Shown: piece by piece, positions 37,000-46,528 of the stretch
Numbering within the stretch: the stretch's first letter is position 1
How the letters are laid out: each line of letters begins with the position of its first letter
Source: Saccharopolyspora rosea
GTDB lineage: Bacteria > Actinomycetota > Actinomycetes > Mycobacteriales > Pseudonocardiaceae
Reading direction: 5' to 3'
DNA length: 64,000 nt
Assembly: GCF_025643595.1 (NCBI RefSeq)
Contig: NZ_CP102826.1
Span: 3,348,001 to 3,412,000 of the forward strand
Notes under the pieces: model-generated
The model's input: the letters and a program-made list of their open reading frames with translations, nothing else
Database searches by the model: none
What the model was told of the DNA's origin: nothing
Translations under genes and position numbers: made by a program

Positions 37000-38472
37000 A
37001 TGCCGGAGCGGCGGATCCTGGTGGTCTTCTCCGGGCTGATGACGGCCATGCTCCCGGCCGCGCTGGACCAGACCATCGTGGCCACCGCGCTGCCCACCAT
37101 CGCCGGGGACCTCGGCGCGCTCGGTTCGCTGTCCGGCGTGGTCACCGCCTACCTGCTGGGGCTGACGGTGGCGATGCCGCTGCACGGCAAGATCGGGGAC
37201 CGGATCGGCCGAAAACCGGTGTTCCAGTTCGCGATCGCGGTCTTCCTGCTCGGGTCGTCGCTGTGCGGGCTCGCGGCCTCGCTGCCGCAGCTGCTGGTGT
37301 TCCGCGCGGTGCAGGGCGTCGGCGGTGGCGGCATCCTCGTCGGCGCCCAGGCGGTGATCGGCGAGGTGGTCAGCCCTCGGGAACGGGGTCGCTACATCGG
37401 GTTGATCGGCGCGGTGTTCGCCTTCGCCTCGGTGGTCGGACCGCTGTTGGGCGGGCTGTTCGTGGACCACGCGACGTGGCGGTGGATCTTCTTCGTCAAC
37501 CTGCCGGTCGGCGTGGTGGCGCTGGTCGTGGTCGGGCTCGTGCTCCGCCTGCCCCGGCCGGACAAACGGCTGCCTGTCGACTTCGCCGGCGCCGCGCTGC
37601 TCGCGGGGGCGAGCGTGTGCCTGGTGCTGGCCACGAGCTGGAGCGGGACGGTCCCGGCGGTGTCGGCCGCGCTGGGCGCGGGGGCGGTCGTGCTGCTCGT
37701 CGGCTGGTTCCTCGCCGAGCGGCGGGCCGCCGACCCGGTGGTCCCGCTGGAGCTGTTCGCCGACCCGGTGTTCTCGTTCGGCGGGGCGATCAGCCTGCTG
37801 GTCGGCGCGGCGATGCTCGTCGGCATCAGCTTCCTGCCGCTGTTCTTGCAGGTCGTGGTCGGCGTCGGCGCCACCGGTTCCGGTCTGCTGCTGCTCCCGC
37901 TGGTCGCGAGCCTGGTGGTGACCAGCATCGGCAGCGGCCAGCTCATCACCCGGATCGGCCGCTACAAGCCGTTCCCGATCGCCGGGTGCGCGGTCGCGGC
38001 GCTCGGCATGCACCTGCTGTCCACGATGGACATCACCACCGGCTGGTCGACGGTCGCGTGGTACATGGCGGTGCTCGGCGTCGGGTTGGGCATGGTGATG
38101 CAGGTGATCGTGCTCGCGGTGCAGAACAGCGCCCCGCGGCGGCACCTGGGGACCGCGACGTCCTCGGTGACCTACCTGCGCACGATCGGCGGCGCGGTCG
38201 GCGTGGCGGCGTTCGGCGCCCTGCTCAACCACCGGATCGCGGGCGCCCTGCCGGGTGCCGACGGGCACGTCGACGCGCTGACCCCCGGGTTGATCGCCCA
38301 GCTCCCGCCGCCCCTGCGGGCCGTGCTGGTGCGCGCGTTCGCCGACGCGCTCCCGCCGATCTTCGGCCTGGTGGTGCCGCTGCTGGCCGTCGGCCTGGTG
38401 CTGGCGATCTGCCTGCGCGAGCGCCCGCTGCGCACCACCTCGCACCTGGCCGGGGCCGCACCGCGCGGCTAG
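37000..38472 (+). CDS. MFS drug:H+ antiporter, 14-TM type (DHA2)
   Basis: A 490-residue pump with about 14 hydrophobic helices. TM1 has [17 protein letters not shown], the classic DHA2 opening, and motif A is [13 protein letters not shown]. The TM5 [11 protein letters not shown] segment matches antiporter motif C. Substrate unknown; no adjacent regulator. Its end overlaps the convergent TerC-like gene by 4 bases. Confidence 0.9.
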   Translation: MPERRILVVFSGLMTAMLPAALDQTIVATALPTIAGDLGALGSLSGVVTAYLLGLTVAMPLHGKIGDRIGRKPVFQFAIAVFLLGSSLCGLAASLPQLLVFRAVQGVGGGGILVGAQAVIGEVVSPRERGRYIGLIGAVFAFASVVGPLLGGLFVDHATWRWIFFVNLPVGVVALVVVGLVLRLPRPDKRLPVDFAGAALLAGASVCLVLATSWSGTVPAVSAALGAGAVVLLVGWFLAERRAADPVVPLELFADPVFSFGGAISLLVGAAMLVGISFLPLFLQVVVGVGATGSGLLLLPLVASLVVTSIGSGQLITRIGRYKPFPIAGCAVAALGMHLLSTMDITTGWSTVAWYMAVLGVGLGMVMQVIVLAVQNSAPRRHLGTATSSVTYLRTIGGAVGVAAFGALLNHRIAGALPGADGHVDALTPGLIAQLPPPLRAVLVRAFADALPPIFGLVVPLLAVGLVLAICLRERPLRTTSHLAGAAPRG

Positions 38473-39284
38473 CGACGACCTCGCCGGTACGCCGGCAGAT
38501 CAGTGCCCACCGGGTCCGGCCCGCCCTGCCGCGCGCGGGCGGCGGTGACCGCGCCCAGCGCCGCGACCAGGACCACGACCGCGAGCGTGAGCGCGTCGGC
38601 GCCCGGCGAGCGCTGCGGCGGGGTGCCCAGGACACCGCCGAGCAACGACTTCGCACCGACGAACAGCAGCAGCACGGCCGGGCCGGGCGGCACCGCGGCC
38701 AGCTCGCACAGCAGCAGGCACAGATCGCGAAGTCCCAGCAATGCCAGCACGTTCGCGCACAGGGCCAGTGCGCGGCCGTCGGGGAACGTCGCCGACACCG
38801 ACTGGGTCGCCAGCACCGCCGCGGCGACCGCGACCGGCGCGGCGACCCCGGCGCGCGGCCACCGCGGGGTTCTCCCGCCGAACACCGCCCACCCCGCCGC
38901 CAACGCCGCGCCGCCGAGCAGCACCGACAGCGCCGGGGCCAGCGCGGCCACCTGCGGTCCGATCGCGGCCAGCAGCAGCCGCACCGCCATCGCCACGACC
39001 ACCGCCGCCTCGCTGGCCCCTGGCCCGGCGAGGGCCACCAGCACGCAGGCGGTGTCCAGACCCGCCGTCCACGATTCGGCCCAGTCACCGGCCAGTCGCC
39101 CGGCCGCGTCCGGTCCGGCGAAGGCGAGCACCGCGAGGGCCAGCACCACCACCGGCAGCAGGAATCCGCAGACCGCGACGGCCCGGGCGCGCACCGACGC
39201 GCGGCGCGGCCGGAGCAGGTCCCAACCCAGGAGGACCAGCGCGGCCGTCGTGGCGGCCGGCCACAGGAACGCAGGAACGCCCAT
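38469..39284 (-). CDS. Degenerate TerC-like integral membrane protein
   Basis: A 271-residue protein with about 8 hydrophobic helices. Its order of segments follows TerC/Alx transporters: [13 protein letters not shown] at the place of the usual SVDN motif, [10 protein letters not shown] where DSIPA is expected, then [14 protein letters not shown] and [11 protein letters not shown]. Two conserved positions are changed (Asn to Thr; Asp to Gln with Pro to Ser). ATG at 39284 with CGGAGG; the frame opens at 39407 but that part looks non-coding. It may no longer bind the metal that TerC proteins handle. Confidence 0.65.
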   Translation of the reverse strand: MGVPAFLWPAATTAALVLLGWDLLRPRRASVRARAVAVCGFLLPVVVLALAVLAFAGPDAAGRLAGDWAESWTAGLDTACVLVALAGPGASEAAVVVAMAVRLLLAAIGPQVAALAPALSVLLGGAALAAGWAVFGGRTPRWPRAGVAAPVAVAAAVLATQSVSATFPDGRALALCANVLALLGLRDLCLLLCELAAVPPGPAVLLLFVGAKSLLGGVLGTPPQRSPGADALTLAVVVLVAALGAVTAARARQGGPDPVGTDLPAYRRGRR

Positions 39285-39381
39285 CAGCGCCTCCGGCAGG
39301 TTCCCCCCGTCGTCGCGTTGTAGCGCCGCGGTGTTCGGCTTGTCCAGCGGCGCGGCGGCGATCCATCCGTTCGGCCCAGCT

Positions 39382-39392
39382 TCCACTGTGGA
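39382..39392. repeat. Copy of the TCCACTGTGGA palindrome
   Basis: Perfect 11-base palindrome in the divergent gap between the TerC-like and GntR genes, 12 bases from the GntR operator candidate. Confidence 0.5.
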
Positions 39393-39403
39393 CCTTCGGT
39401 CTT

Positions 39404-39416
39404 GCATACTGTATGG
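39404..39416. promoter_or_regulatory. Candidate GntR operator (autoregulation site)
   Basis: GCATACTGTATGG: inverted CATAC/GTATG around one base, about 70 bases before the GntR start. It nearly matches the palindrome at 41409-41421 in front of the operon it is proposed to control. Confidence 0.6.
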
Positions 39417-39484
39417 TGAAAGCCGCAGGTGACGACCACCGGGCCGCTGCCGCGGCGGTCCCGTCCGACCCCGGAGCCAACCGC

Positions 39485-40168
39485 ATGTCGATGCCCTCGA
39501 AACCCCCGGTGCAGCGCCAGGTCGCGCGGCCGGTCCCGCTGCGCGAGAGCGTCTACGAGGCGATCCTGGAGATGATCGTCTCCGGCGAGCTCGAACCCGG
39601 CCGCCACCTGGTGGAGAAGGATCTCGCCGAGATGCTGGGCGTGTCCCGGCAGCCGGTGCGCGAGGCGCTGCAATGGCTGAAGAAGGACGAGTGGGTCGAC
39701 CTGCGGCCCGGTTTCGGGGCGTTCGTGCACAGCCCGACGCCGGAGGAGGCCGACCAGCTGCTGAGCGTGCGGACCCTGCTGGAGGCCGAATCCGCCCGGC
39801 TGGCCGCGCAGAACTCGACCAAGGAGGGCGTCGCCGAGCTGCGCCGGATCCACAAGCGCGGGGTGCAGGCGCTGCGGGCCGACGACGTCGACGAGGTCGT
39901 CGACGCCAACGCCGAACTGCACGCGCGGATCACCGACATGTCCGGCAACCGGGTCCTCAAGGAACTCGCCGACCAGGTGGCCCGCCGGGTCCGCTGGTAC
40001 CACACGCCGGTCGCCCGGGCCCGGGGCAAGAAGTCCTGGGACGAGCACGCCGCGCTCATCGACGCCATCGCCCGGCACGACGGCGACCGCGCCGCCGAGC
40101 TGATGCGCGCGCACACCGAGCACACCCGGCGCAGCTACTTGGACCGGAACTCAGCTCAGCAGGGGTAG
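39485..40168 (+). CDS. GntR-family regulator (FCD type) of the acyl-CoA module
   Basis: A 227-residue GntR/FCD protein with an N-terminal winged helix (KDLAEMLGVSRQPVREALQWL) and an all-helical sensor domain (HARITDMSGNRVLKEL; WDEHAALIDAIARHDGD). ATG at 39485 with GGAG 11 bases upstream; in-frame ATGs also exist at 39413 and 39491. It converges on the acyl-CoA dehydrogenase-like gene, their 3' ends overlapping by 18 bases. Matching palindromes upstream of itself and in the 41279-41456 gap suggest it governs both. Confidence 0.86.
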   Translation: MSMPSKPPVQRQVARPVPLRESVYEAILEMIVSGELEPGRHLVEKDLAEMLGVSRQPVREALQWLKKDEWVDLRPGFGAFVHSPTPEEADQLLSVRTLLEAESARLAAQNSTKEGVAELRRIHKRGVQALRADDVDEVVDANAELHARITDMSGNRVLKELADQVARRVRWYHTPVARARGKKSWDEHAALIDAIARHDGDRAAELMRAHTEHTRRSYLDRNSAQQG

Positions 40169-41278
40169 TCCGCACAGCACGCGCCCGAGGTGGTCGAGGG
40201 CGGTGTCGGTGGGCAGCTGGCCGTAGCCCGCGGTGTGCGCGTCGCGGAAGCGGCGTTCGATGCCGAAATCCCGGCGGAACGCGAACTGCCCGCACACCTT
40301 CATGCCGAGTTCGGCAACCCGGACCGCGGTCTCCCCGGCCGTCGCGCGCACCTGCAGCAGACGTCGCTGGGCGTCGGGGCGCTGCCAGGTGGCCGCCTGC
40401 ACCGCGTCGGTGAGCAGCAGGCGCAGCGAGTCGAGCGCCAGGCTCATGCGGGCCAGGTCGGCGCGGACGTCGGGCTGCCACGTCGGCGGCGGCTGCCAGC
40501 GCGACCACGACGGTTGCGGACCGGTCGCGCAGTCGAGGGAGCGCCGCACCACGGCCTCGACCAGTCCGGTCGCCAGTGCCGCTGCCAGCGCCAGCCACCA
40601 CGGCAGCACCTCGGTCAGCACGAGTTCCGCGCCCGCGCCGTCCGCGCCGAGGACCGCCGAGTCGGGCACCCGGACCGGGTCGGCGACGACCGTGGCCGAG
40701 GCGCTGCCGCGCAGGCCGACGCCGTCCGGGGCGGCCGGGACGCACAGCCCGGGCGCGGCGGCGGGCACCGCCCACAGCGTGGCCGCGCCCGAGGGGCCCA
40801 GCGGCGGAGCGGACCACACGTAGCTGTCGGCCTCCCCCGCCGCGACCACCCAGTTCTTCCGCGCGTGCAGGTCCACCACGCCACCGTGCGCGCGTGAGGT
40901 CCCGCCCGGGACGAGGGGATTCCCGCCCGCCTCGGCCAGCGCCACGGTGCTCAGGTGCGTCCCGGCGGCGATGTCGGCGAGCAGCTCGGGCGGTGCGTGC
41001 CGGGCCAGGACGGCCGTCGCCGCGAAGTGCGCCTGCAACACCGCGGCGGTGGAACCGCAGCAGCGCGCCACCCGTTCGACGGCGTGCGCGGCCTCGGCCA
41101 GTCCGCGCCCGCGTCCGCCCAGGCGCGTCGGCAGGGTCAGGCCGAGGATGCCGGCCCGGCCGAGCGCGCTGATCGCCTCGCGCGGGAACCGGCCCCGGTC
41201 GTCGATGTCGGCGGCCTGCGGTTCGACGACGGTGCGCAGGACCTTCTCCAGGGCCGCCCGGTAGTCGGCTGCGGTCAC
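40151..41278 (-). CDS. Acyl-CoA dehydrogenase-fold flavoprotein
   Basis: A 375-residue protein with the three-part acyl-CoA dehydrogenase fold: helical N-domain (about 1-110), beta middle domain (HLSTVALAEAGGNPL, WVVAAGEADSYV) and helical C-domain. The C-terminal RRFRDAHTAGYGQLPTDTALDHLGRVLCG resembles flavin monooxygenase-like members (such as HsaA/DszC types) and lacks the usual EGT catalytic loop; it is quoted here only in outline. GTG at 41278 follows GGGAGG. Divergent from the ThDP enzyme gene; role in the module unknown. Confidence 0.8.
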   Translation of the reverse strand: MTAADYRAALEKVLRTVVEPQAADIDDRGRFPREAISALGRAGILGLTLPTRLGGRGRGLAEAAHAVERVARCCGSTAAVLQAHFAATAVLARHAPPELLADIAAGTHLSTVALAEAGGNPLVPGGTSRAHGGVVDLHARKNWVVAAGEADSYVWSAPPLGPSGAATLWAVPAAAPGLCVPAAPDGVGLRGSASATVVADPVRVPDSAVLGADGAGAELVLTEVLPWWLALAAALATGLVEAVVRRSLDCATGPQPSWSRWQPPPTWQPDVRADLARMSLALDSLRLLLTDAVQAATWQRPDAQRRLLQVRATAGETAVRVAELGMKVCGQFAFRRDFGIERRFRDAHTAGYGQLPTDTALDHLGRVLCGLPLLS

Positions 41279-41408
41279 GGATGTCCTCCCGGTGCGTCGG
41301 TCGAGGACGGGGATTTCCATGCTGGCGGCCGGGTTCGGGCGCACGACAGCCGCCGTTCGATGGGTCGTGAGCCTGGACATCCGCGTCCGGGGTGCGGTAT
41401 CTCTGAAG

Positions 41409-41421
41409 GCATACGGTATGC
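41409..41421. promoter_or_regulatory. Candidate GntR operator in the divergent promoter of the acyl-CoA module
   Basis: GCATACGGTATGC is a perfect 6+1+6 palindrome 36 bases before the ThDP enzyme start. A further half site (AGTATG) follows. It matches the copy at 39404. Confidence 0.7.
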
Positions 41422-41456
41422 AGTATGTCGCCGACCGTACCGGGATTGGGGACGCG

Positions 41457-43151
41457 ATGACCCGGACATCTCTCGACCAGGCAGACGAACCGAGGACGGT
41501 CTCCGGCGGCCATCTGGTCGCCCGGGCGCTGCGCGCCGAGGGGATCGACACGATCTTCACCCTCTGCGGCGGGCACATCATCGACATCTACGACGGCTGC
41601 GTCGACGAGGGCATCGAGGTCGTCGACGTGCGCCACGAACAGGTCGCCGCGCACGCCGCGGACGGCTACGCGCGGATCACCGGACGGCCCGGTTGCGCCG
41701 TGGTCACGGCCGGCCCGGGCACCACCGACGCGGTCACCGGGGTGGCCAACGCGTTCCGGGCGGAGAGCCCGATGCTGCTCATCGGCGGTCAGGGGGCGCT
41801 CGCCCAGCACAAGATGGGCTCGCTGCAGGACCTGCCGCACGTGGACATGCTGGGCCCGATCACGAAGTTCGCGGCCACCGTGCCGCGCACCGAGCGGGTC
41901 GCCGACATGGTGTCGATGGCGTTCCGGGAGTGCTACCACGGCGCTCCCGGGCCGTCCTTCCTGGAGATCCCGCGCGACGTGCTCGACGCCCGGGTGCCGG
42001 AGGAGGACGCGCGGGTGCCGCGGTCGTACCGGGCCTCGACCCGGTCGGCCGGGGACCCCGCGGCCATCGAGCGGCTGGCCGACCTGCTGACCCGGGCGGA
42101 GCGGCCGTGCGTCCTGCTCGGCGGGCAGGTGTGGACGTGCCGGGCCACCGACGCGGCCGTCGAGCTGGTGCGCGAGCTGACGGTGCCCGCGTTCATGAAC
42201 GGCGCCGGGCGCGGCACGCTGCCGCCGGACGACCCGCTGCACTTCCAGCTGGCGCGCCGCCACGCGTTCGGCCACGCCGACCTCATCGTCGTGGTGGGCA
42301 CCCCGTTCGACTTCCGGATGGGCTACGGGCGCCGGTTGTCGCCGGAGGCGACGGTGGTGCAGATCGATCTGGACTACCGCACGGTCGGCCGCAACCGGGA
42401 CGTCGACCTGGGCATCGTGGGCGACGCCGGCGCCGTGCTCGACGCGGTCCGCCAGGCGTGCTCGGGGCGGACGGGCAACGGCGCCGCCGGACGCAAGCAG
42501 TGGGTCCAGGAACTGCGCGAGGTGGAAACCGCCGCGCACCGGAAACGCCTGCCGCGGCTGCGTTCCGACGCCCGCCCCATCGACCCGTACCGGCTGGTGC
42601 ACGAGATCGACGAGTTCCTCACCGAGGACTCGATCTACATCGGTGACGGCGGCGACGTGGTCACCTTCTCCGGGCAGGTGGTGCGGCCCAAGGCGCCCGG
42701 TCACTGGATGGACCCGGGCCCGCTGGGCACGCTCGGCGTCGGCGTTCCGTTCGCGATGGCCGCCAAACTCGCCCGCCCCGAAGCCGAGGTGGTGTGCCTG
42801 TTCGGCGACGGCGCGTTCAGCCTCACCGGCTGGGACTTCGAGACGATGGTGCGCTTCGGCCTGCCGTTCGTCGGGATCGTCGGCAACAACTCGTCGATGA
42901 ACCAGATCCGCTACGGCCAGACGGCCAAGTACGGCGCGGAACGCGGCCGCGTCGGCAACACCCTCGGCGACGTCCCGTTCTCCGAGTTCGCGCGGATGCT
43001 CGGCGGTCACGGCGAGGAGGTCCACGACCCGGCCGAGATCGGCCCGGCGCTGCGCCGCGCCCGCGAGTCCGGCAAACCGTCGCTGGTCAACGTGTGGTTG
43101 GACCCGGACGTCTACGCGCCGGGAACGATGAACCAGACCATGTACAAGTGA
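41457..43151 (+). CDS. ThDP-dependent enzyme of the oxalyl-CoA decarboxylase / 2-hydroxyacyl-CoA lyase type
   Basis: A 564-residue thiamine-diphosphate enzyme with the usual three domains. The activating Glu61 is in RHEQVAAHAADGYAR, and the ThDP/Mg motif GDG...NN is present (GDGAFSLTG to VGNNSS, about residues 455-485). Automatic annotation might say acetolactate synthase, but there is no small subunit and the next gene is a formyl-CoA:oxalate CoA-transferase homologue. That points to decarboxylation of oxalyl-CoA or cleavage of a 2-hydroxyacyl-CoA to formyl-CoA plus an aldehyde or ketone. The exact reaction is open. Confidence 0.8.
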   Translation: MTRTSLDQADEPRTVSGGHLVARALRAEGIDTIFTLCGGHIIDIYDGCVDEGIEVVDVRHEQVAAHAADGYARITGRPGCAVVTAGPGTTDAVTGVANAFRAESPMLLIGGQGALAQHKMGSLQDLPHVDMLGPITKFAATVPRTERVADMVSMAFRECYHGAPGPSFLEIPRDVLDARVPEEDARVPRSYRASTRSAGDPAAIERLADLLTRAERPCVLLGGQVWTCRATDAAVELVRELTVPAFMNGAGRGTLPPDDPLHFQLARRHAFGHADLIVVVGTPFDFRMGYGRRLSPEATVVQIDLDYRTVGRNRDVDLGIVGDAGAVLDAVRQACSGRTGNGAAGRKQWVQELREVETAAHRKRLPRLRSDARPIDPYRLVHEIDEFLTEDSIYIGDGGDVVTFSGQVVRPKAPGHWMDPGPLGTLGVGVPFAMAAKLARPEAEVVCLFGDGAFSLTGWDFETMVRFGLPFVGIVGNNSSMNQIRYGQTAKYGAERGRVGNTLGDVPFSEFARMLGGHGEEVHDPAEIGPALRRARESGKPSLVNVWLDPDVYAPGTMNQTMYK

Positions 43152-43162
43152 GGGGCCCCGCC

Positions 43163-44389
43163 ATGAGCGCTCTGGAAGGTGTGCGCGTGCTGGACATGAC
43201 GCACGTGCAGTCCGGACCGTCGGCCACGCAGGTCCTGGCCTGGCTGGGTGCCGACGTGGTCAAGCTGGAGGCGCCGACCGGCGACGTCACCCGTCGCCAG
43301 CTGCGCGACGTCGCCGACGCCGACAGCCTGTACTTCACGATGCTCAACTGCAACAAGCGCAGCATCACGCTGAACATGAAGTCCGACCGCGGCCGGGAGA
43401 TCTTCACGCGGCTGGTCGCCGATTCCGACGTGCTGGTGGAGAACTTCGGCCCGGGCACCGTGGAACGGCTGGGTTTCGGCTGGGACCGGCTGCGCGAGAT
43501 CAACCCGCGGCTGGTGTACGCCTCGATCAAGGGCTTCGGCGAGGGGCCGTACACGCACTTCAAGGCTTACGAGGTGGTCGCGCAGGCGATGGGCGGGTCG
43601 ATGAGCACCACCGGATTCGAGGACGGGCCGCCGACCGCCACGGGCGCGCAGATCGGCGACTCCGGGACCGGGATCCACACCGTGGCGGGCATCCTGGCGG
43701 CGCTGTTCCAGCGCGAGCGCACCGGGCGCGGTCAGCGGGTGTCGGTGGCGATGCAGCACGCGGTGCTCAACCTGTGCCGGGTCAAGCTGCGCGACCAGCA
43801 GCGGTTGGCGCACGGTCCGCTGCGGGAGTACCCGAACTCCTCGTTCGGCGCGGAGGTTCCGCGTTCCGGCAACGCCTCCGGCGGCGGGCAACCGGGCTGG
43901 GCGGTGCGGTGCAAGCCCGGCGGGCCGAACGACTACGTCTACGTGATCGTGCAACCGCAGGGCTGGCCGCCGATCTCGCGGTTGATCGGGCGGCCGGAGC
44001 TGGCCGAGGATCCCGACTGGGCCACCCCGGAAGCTCGGTTGTCCAAACTGGACAAGATGTTCGGGATGATCGAGGAGTGGAGCCTCCAGCACGACAAGTG
44101 GGCGGTGCTGGCCGCGCTCACCGAACAGGGCGTCCCCTGTGGACCCGTGCTGTCGACCAGGGAGCTGATCGAGGACGCCTCGCTGGCGGACAACGGGATG
44201 ATCGTGACCGTCGACCACCCGCAGCGCGGCGAGTTCCGCACCGTCGGCTGCCCGATCAAGCTGTCCGACTCGCCGGTGCGCGTGACGCGGTCCCCGCTGC
44301 TCGGCGAGCACAACGCCGAGGTCTACCGGGACCGGCTCGGGCTCGACGCGGACGAACTCGCCGGACTGCGCGCGGACGGGGTGATCTGA
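43163..44389 (+). CDS. frc: Formyl-CoA:oxalate CoA-transferase homologue (CaiB/BaiF class III)
   Basis: A 408-residue class III CoA-transferase. It follows the Oxalobacter Frc sequence pattern closely throughout, as I recall it: DMTHVQSGPSATQ, LNCNKRSI, VENFGPGT, the catalytic Asp166 in GAQIGDSGTG, and the glycine loop ASGGGQPGW. Frc moves CoA from formyl-CoA to oxalate. It sits 11 bases after the ThDP gene and 2 before the synthetase gene, so all three are one transcript. Other carboxylates remain possible acceptors. Confidence 0.87.
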   Translation: MSALEGVRVLDMTHVQSGPSATQVLAWLGADVVKLEAPTGDVTRRQLRDVADADSLYFTMLNCNKRSITLNMKSDRGREIFTRLVADSDVLVENFGPGTVERLGFGWDRLREINPRLVYASIKGFGEGPYTHFKAYEVVAQAMGGSMSTTGFEDGPPTATGAQIGDSGTGIHTVAGILAALFQRERTGRGQRVSVAMQHAVLNLCRVKLRDQQRLAHGPLREYPNSSFGAEVPRSGNASGGGQPGWAVRCKPGGPNDYVYVIVQPQGWPPISRLIGRPELAEDPDWATPEARLSKLDKMFGMIEEWSLQHDKWAVLAALTEQGVPCGPVLSTRELIEDASLADNGMIVTVDHPQRGEFRTVGCPIKLSDSPVRVTRSPLLGEHNAEVYRDRLGLDADELAGLRADGVI

Positions 44390-44391
44390 CC

Positions 44392-46521
44392 ATGGGCTAC
44401 GACAGAGCCGCGGTGCGGCGGGTGCTCGACGACGCGCTCGCGCGGGGGCGCGTCGCGCTGACCGCACCGGAGGCGCGGCGGCTGTGCGACGCCTACGGCA
44501 TCCCGACCGCCGAGGAGGCGGTGGCCGCGGGCGCCGAGGAGGCGGTGGAGCTGGCCCGGTCCTTCGGCGGACCGGTCGCGCTCAAGGTGGTCTCCCCCGA
44601 CATCCTGCACAAGACCGACGCCGGGTGCGTGCTCGTCGGGATCGAGGGCGACGAGGAGGTCCGGCGCGGCTACCGGACGGTGCTGGCCAACGCGCACGCG
44701 CACGTCGACGACCCGGTGATCAGCGGCGTCCTGGTGCAGCGCGTGGTCACCGGGCACGAGGTGATCATCGGCGCCACCACCGACCCGACGTTCGGCAAGG
44801 TGGTGGCGTTCGGGCTGGGCGGGGTGCTGGTCGAGGCGCTCGGCGACGTGACGTTCCGGCTCGCGCCGGTCAGCCCACCGCAGGCGCGGTCGATGCTCGA
44901 CGACATCGCCGCCGCCGAGGTGCTGCGCGGGGCGCGCGGCGGAGCGGCGGTCGACGCCGACGCGCTGGCCGACGTGCTGCGCCGGGTCTCCGATCTGGTG
45001 CACGACTTCCCCCGGATCCGGGAGCTGGACCTCAACCCGGTGTTCGCGACCGCCGGCGGGGCGTGCGCCGCCGACGTGCGGGTGGTGCTCGCCGACGCCG
45101 AACCCGTCGAACCGGTTCGGCACTCCCGGGAGGAGATCCGCACCGCCATGCGGCGGCTGATGGACCCGCGCGGCATCGCCGTGATCGGCGCGTCCAACGA
45201 GGACGGCAAGATCGGCAACTCGGTGCTGCGCAACCTGCTGGACGGGGGCTTCACCGGCCGCATCCACCCGGTCAACCCGAAGGCGGACCGGGTCATGGGG
45301 ATCCCGGCGCACCGCAGTGTCACCGAGGTGCCCGGCGAGGTCGACGTGGCCGTGTTCGCCGTGCCCGCCGAGCACGTGCCCGCTGCGTTGGAGGAGTGCG
45401 GGCGCAAGGGGGTCGCGGCGGCGGTGCTCATCCCCTCCGGGTTCGCCGAGACCGGCGAGCGGGCGTTGCAGGACGAGGTGGTCGACATCGCCCGCAGGCA
45501 CCGGATCCGGTTGCTCGGGCCGAACATCTACGGTTACTACTACACGCCCCGCAAGCTGTGCGCGACGTTCTGCACGCCCTACGACGTGCGCGGCGAGGTC
45601 GCGCTGACCTCGCAGAGCGGTGGGATCGGCATGGCGATCCTGGGGTTCAGCCGCACCACGCGGATGGGCGTGTCCGCGATCGTCGGCCTCGGCAACAAGT
45701 CCGATGTGGACGAAGACGACCTGCTGACCTTCTTCGAGGAGGACGACAACACGCGCTGCGTGGCCATGCACCTGGAGGACCTCAAGGACGGCCGCGCATT
45801 CGTCGAGGCCGCGCGCCGCATCACCCGCGAGAAACCGGTCGTGGTGCTCAAGGCGGGGCGCACCGCCTCGGGCGCCCGCGCGGCCGGGTCGCACACCGGT
45901 GCGCTGGCCGGGGACGACCGCGTCTACGACGACGTGCTGCGCCAGGCGGGCGTGGTCCGCGCCCCCGGGCTGGAGGACCTGCTGGAGTACGCGCGGGGCC
46001 TGCCGGTGCTGCCCACGCCGCGGGGCGAGAACGTCGTCATCATCACCGGGGCGGGCGGGTCGGGCGTGCTGCTGTCCGACGCGTGCGTGGCCAACGGGTT
46101 GCGGCTGATGGACATCCCGCCCGATCTCGACGCGGAGTTCCGCCGCCACATCCCGCCCTTCGGCGCGGCGGGCAACCCGATCGACATCACCGGCGGCGAG
46201 CCGCCCGCGACCTACGAGGCGACGATCCGGCTCGGTCTCCGGGACCCCCGGGTGCACGCGCTGGTCCTGGGCTACTGGCACACCATCGTCACCCCGCCCG
46301 CGGTGTTCGCCGAGCTGACCGTGCGGGCCGTCGAGGAGGCGCGGGCGGCGGGCGACGACAAGCCGGTGGTGGTGTCGCTGGCCGGGGACACCGAGGTGGA
46401 GAAGGCCGCCGAAGTGCTCTACGAGCACGGCATCGTGGCCCACCCGTACACCACGGAGAAACCCGTCGCGGTGCTCGGCGCCAAGTACCGCTGGGCCCGC
46501 GCCGCCGGGCTGCTCGGCTGA
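44392..46521 (+). CDS. NDP-forming acyl-CoA synthetase, fused two-domain form
   Basis: A 709-residue acetate-CoA ligase (ADP-forming) type protein. Domain order is ATP-grasp first (about 1-235; GGPVALKVVSPDILHKTDAG, given here in outline) and then CoA-binding and succinyl-CoA-ligase-like domains. The phosphohistidine candidate is His501 in GSHTGALAGDD. This is a swapped order compared with the commoner alpha-beta fusions. It would make an acyl-CoA (possibly oxalyl-, hydroxyacyl- or formyl-CoA) from the free acid, feeding or draining the ThDP/Frc pair. Confidence 0.85.
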   Translation: MGYDRAAVRRVLDDALARGRVALTAPEARRLCDAYGIPTAEEAVAAGAEEAVELARSFGGPVALKVVSPDILHKTDAGCVLVGIEGDEEVRRGYRTVLANAHAHVDDPVISGVLVQRVVTGHEVIIGATTDPTFGKVVAFGLGGVLVEALGDVTFRLAPVSPPQARSMLDDIAAAEVLRGARGGAAVDADALADVLRRVSDLVHDFPRIRELDLNPVFATAGGACAADVRVVLADAEPVEPVRHSREEIRTAMRRLMDPRGIAVIGASNEDGKIGNSVLRNLLDGGFTGRIHPVNPKADRVMGIPAHRSVTEVPGEVDVAVFAVPAEHVPAALEECGRKGVAAAVLIPSGFAETGERALQDEVVDIARRHRIRLLGPNIYGYYYTPRKLCATFCTPYDVRGEVALTSQSGGIGMAILGFSRTTRMGVSAIVGLGNKSDVDEDDLLTFFEEDDNTRCVAMHLEDLKDGRAFVEAARRITREKPVVVLKAGRTASGARAAGSHTGALAGDDRVYDDVLRQAGVVRAPGLEDLLEYARGLPVLPTPRGENVVIITGAGGSGVLLSDACVANGLRLMDIPPDLDAEFRRHIPPFGAAGNPIDITGGEPPATYEATIRLGLRDPRVHALVLGYWHTIVTPPAVFAELTVRAVEEARAAGDDKPVVVSLAGDTEVEKAAEVLYEHGIVAHPYTTEKPVAVLGAKYRWARAAGLLG

Positions 46522-46528
46522 CCCGGGG

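Noticed and set aside
41457-43151. Acetolactate synthase for branched-chain amino acid synthesis
   Set aside because: There is no regulatory subunit or ilv gene nearby, and it is followed directly by an Frc homologue and an acyl-CoA synthetase.
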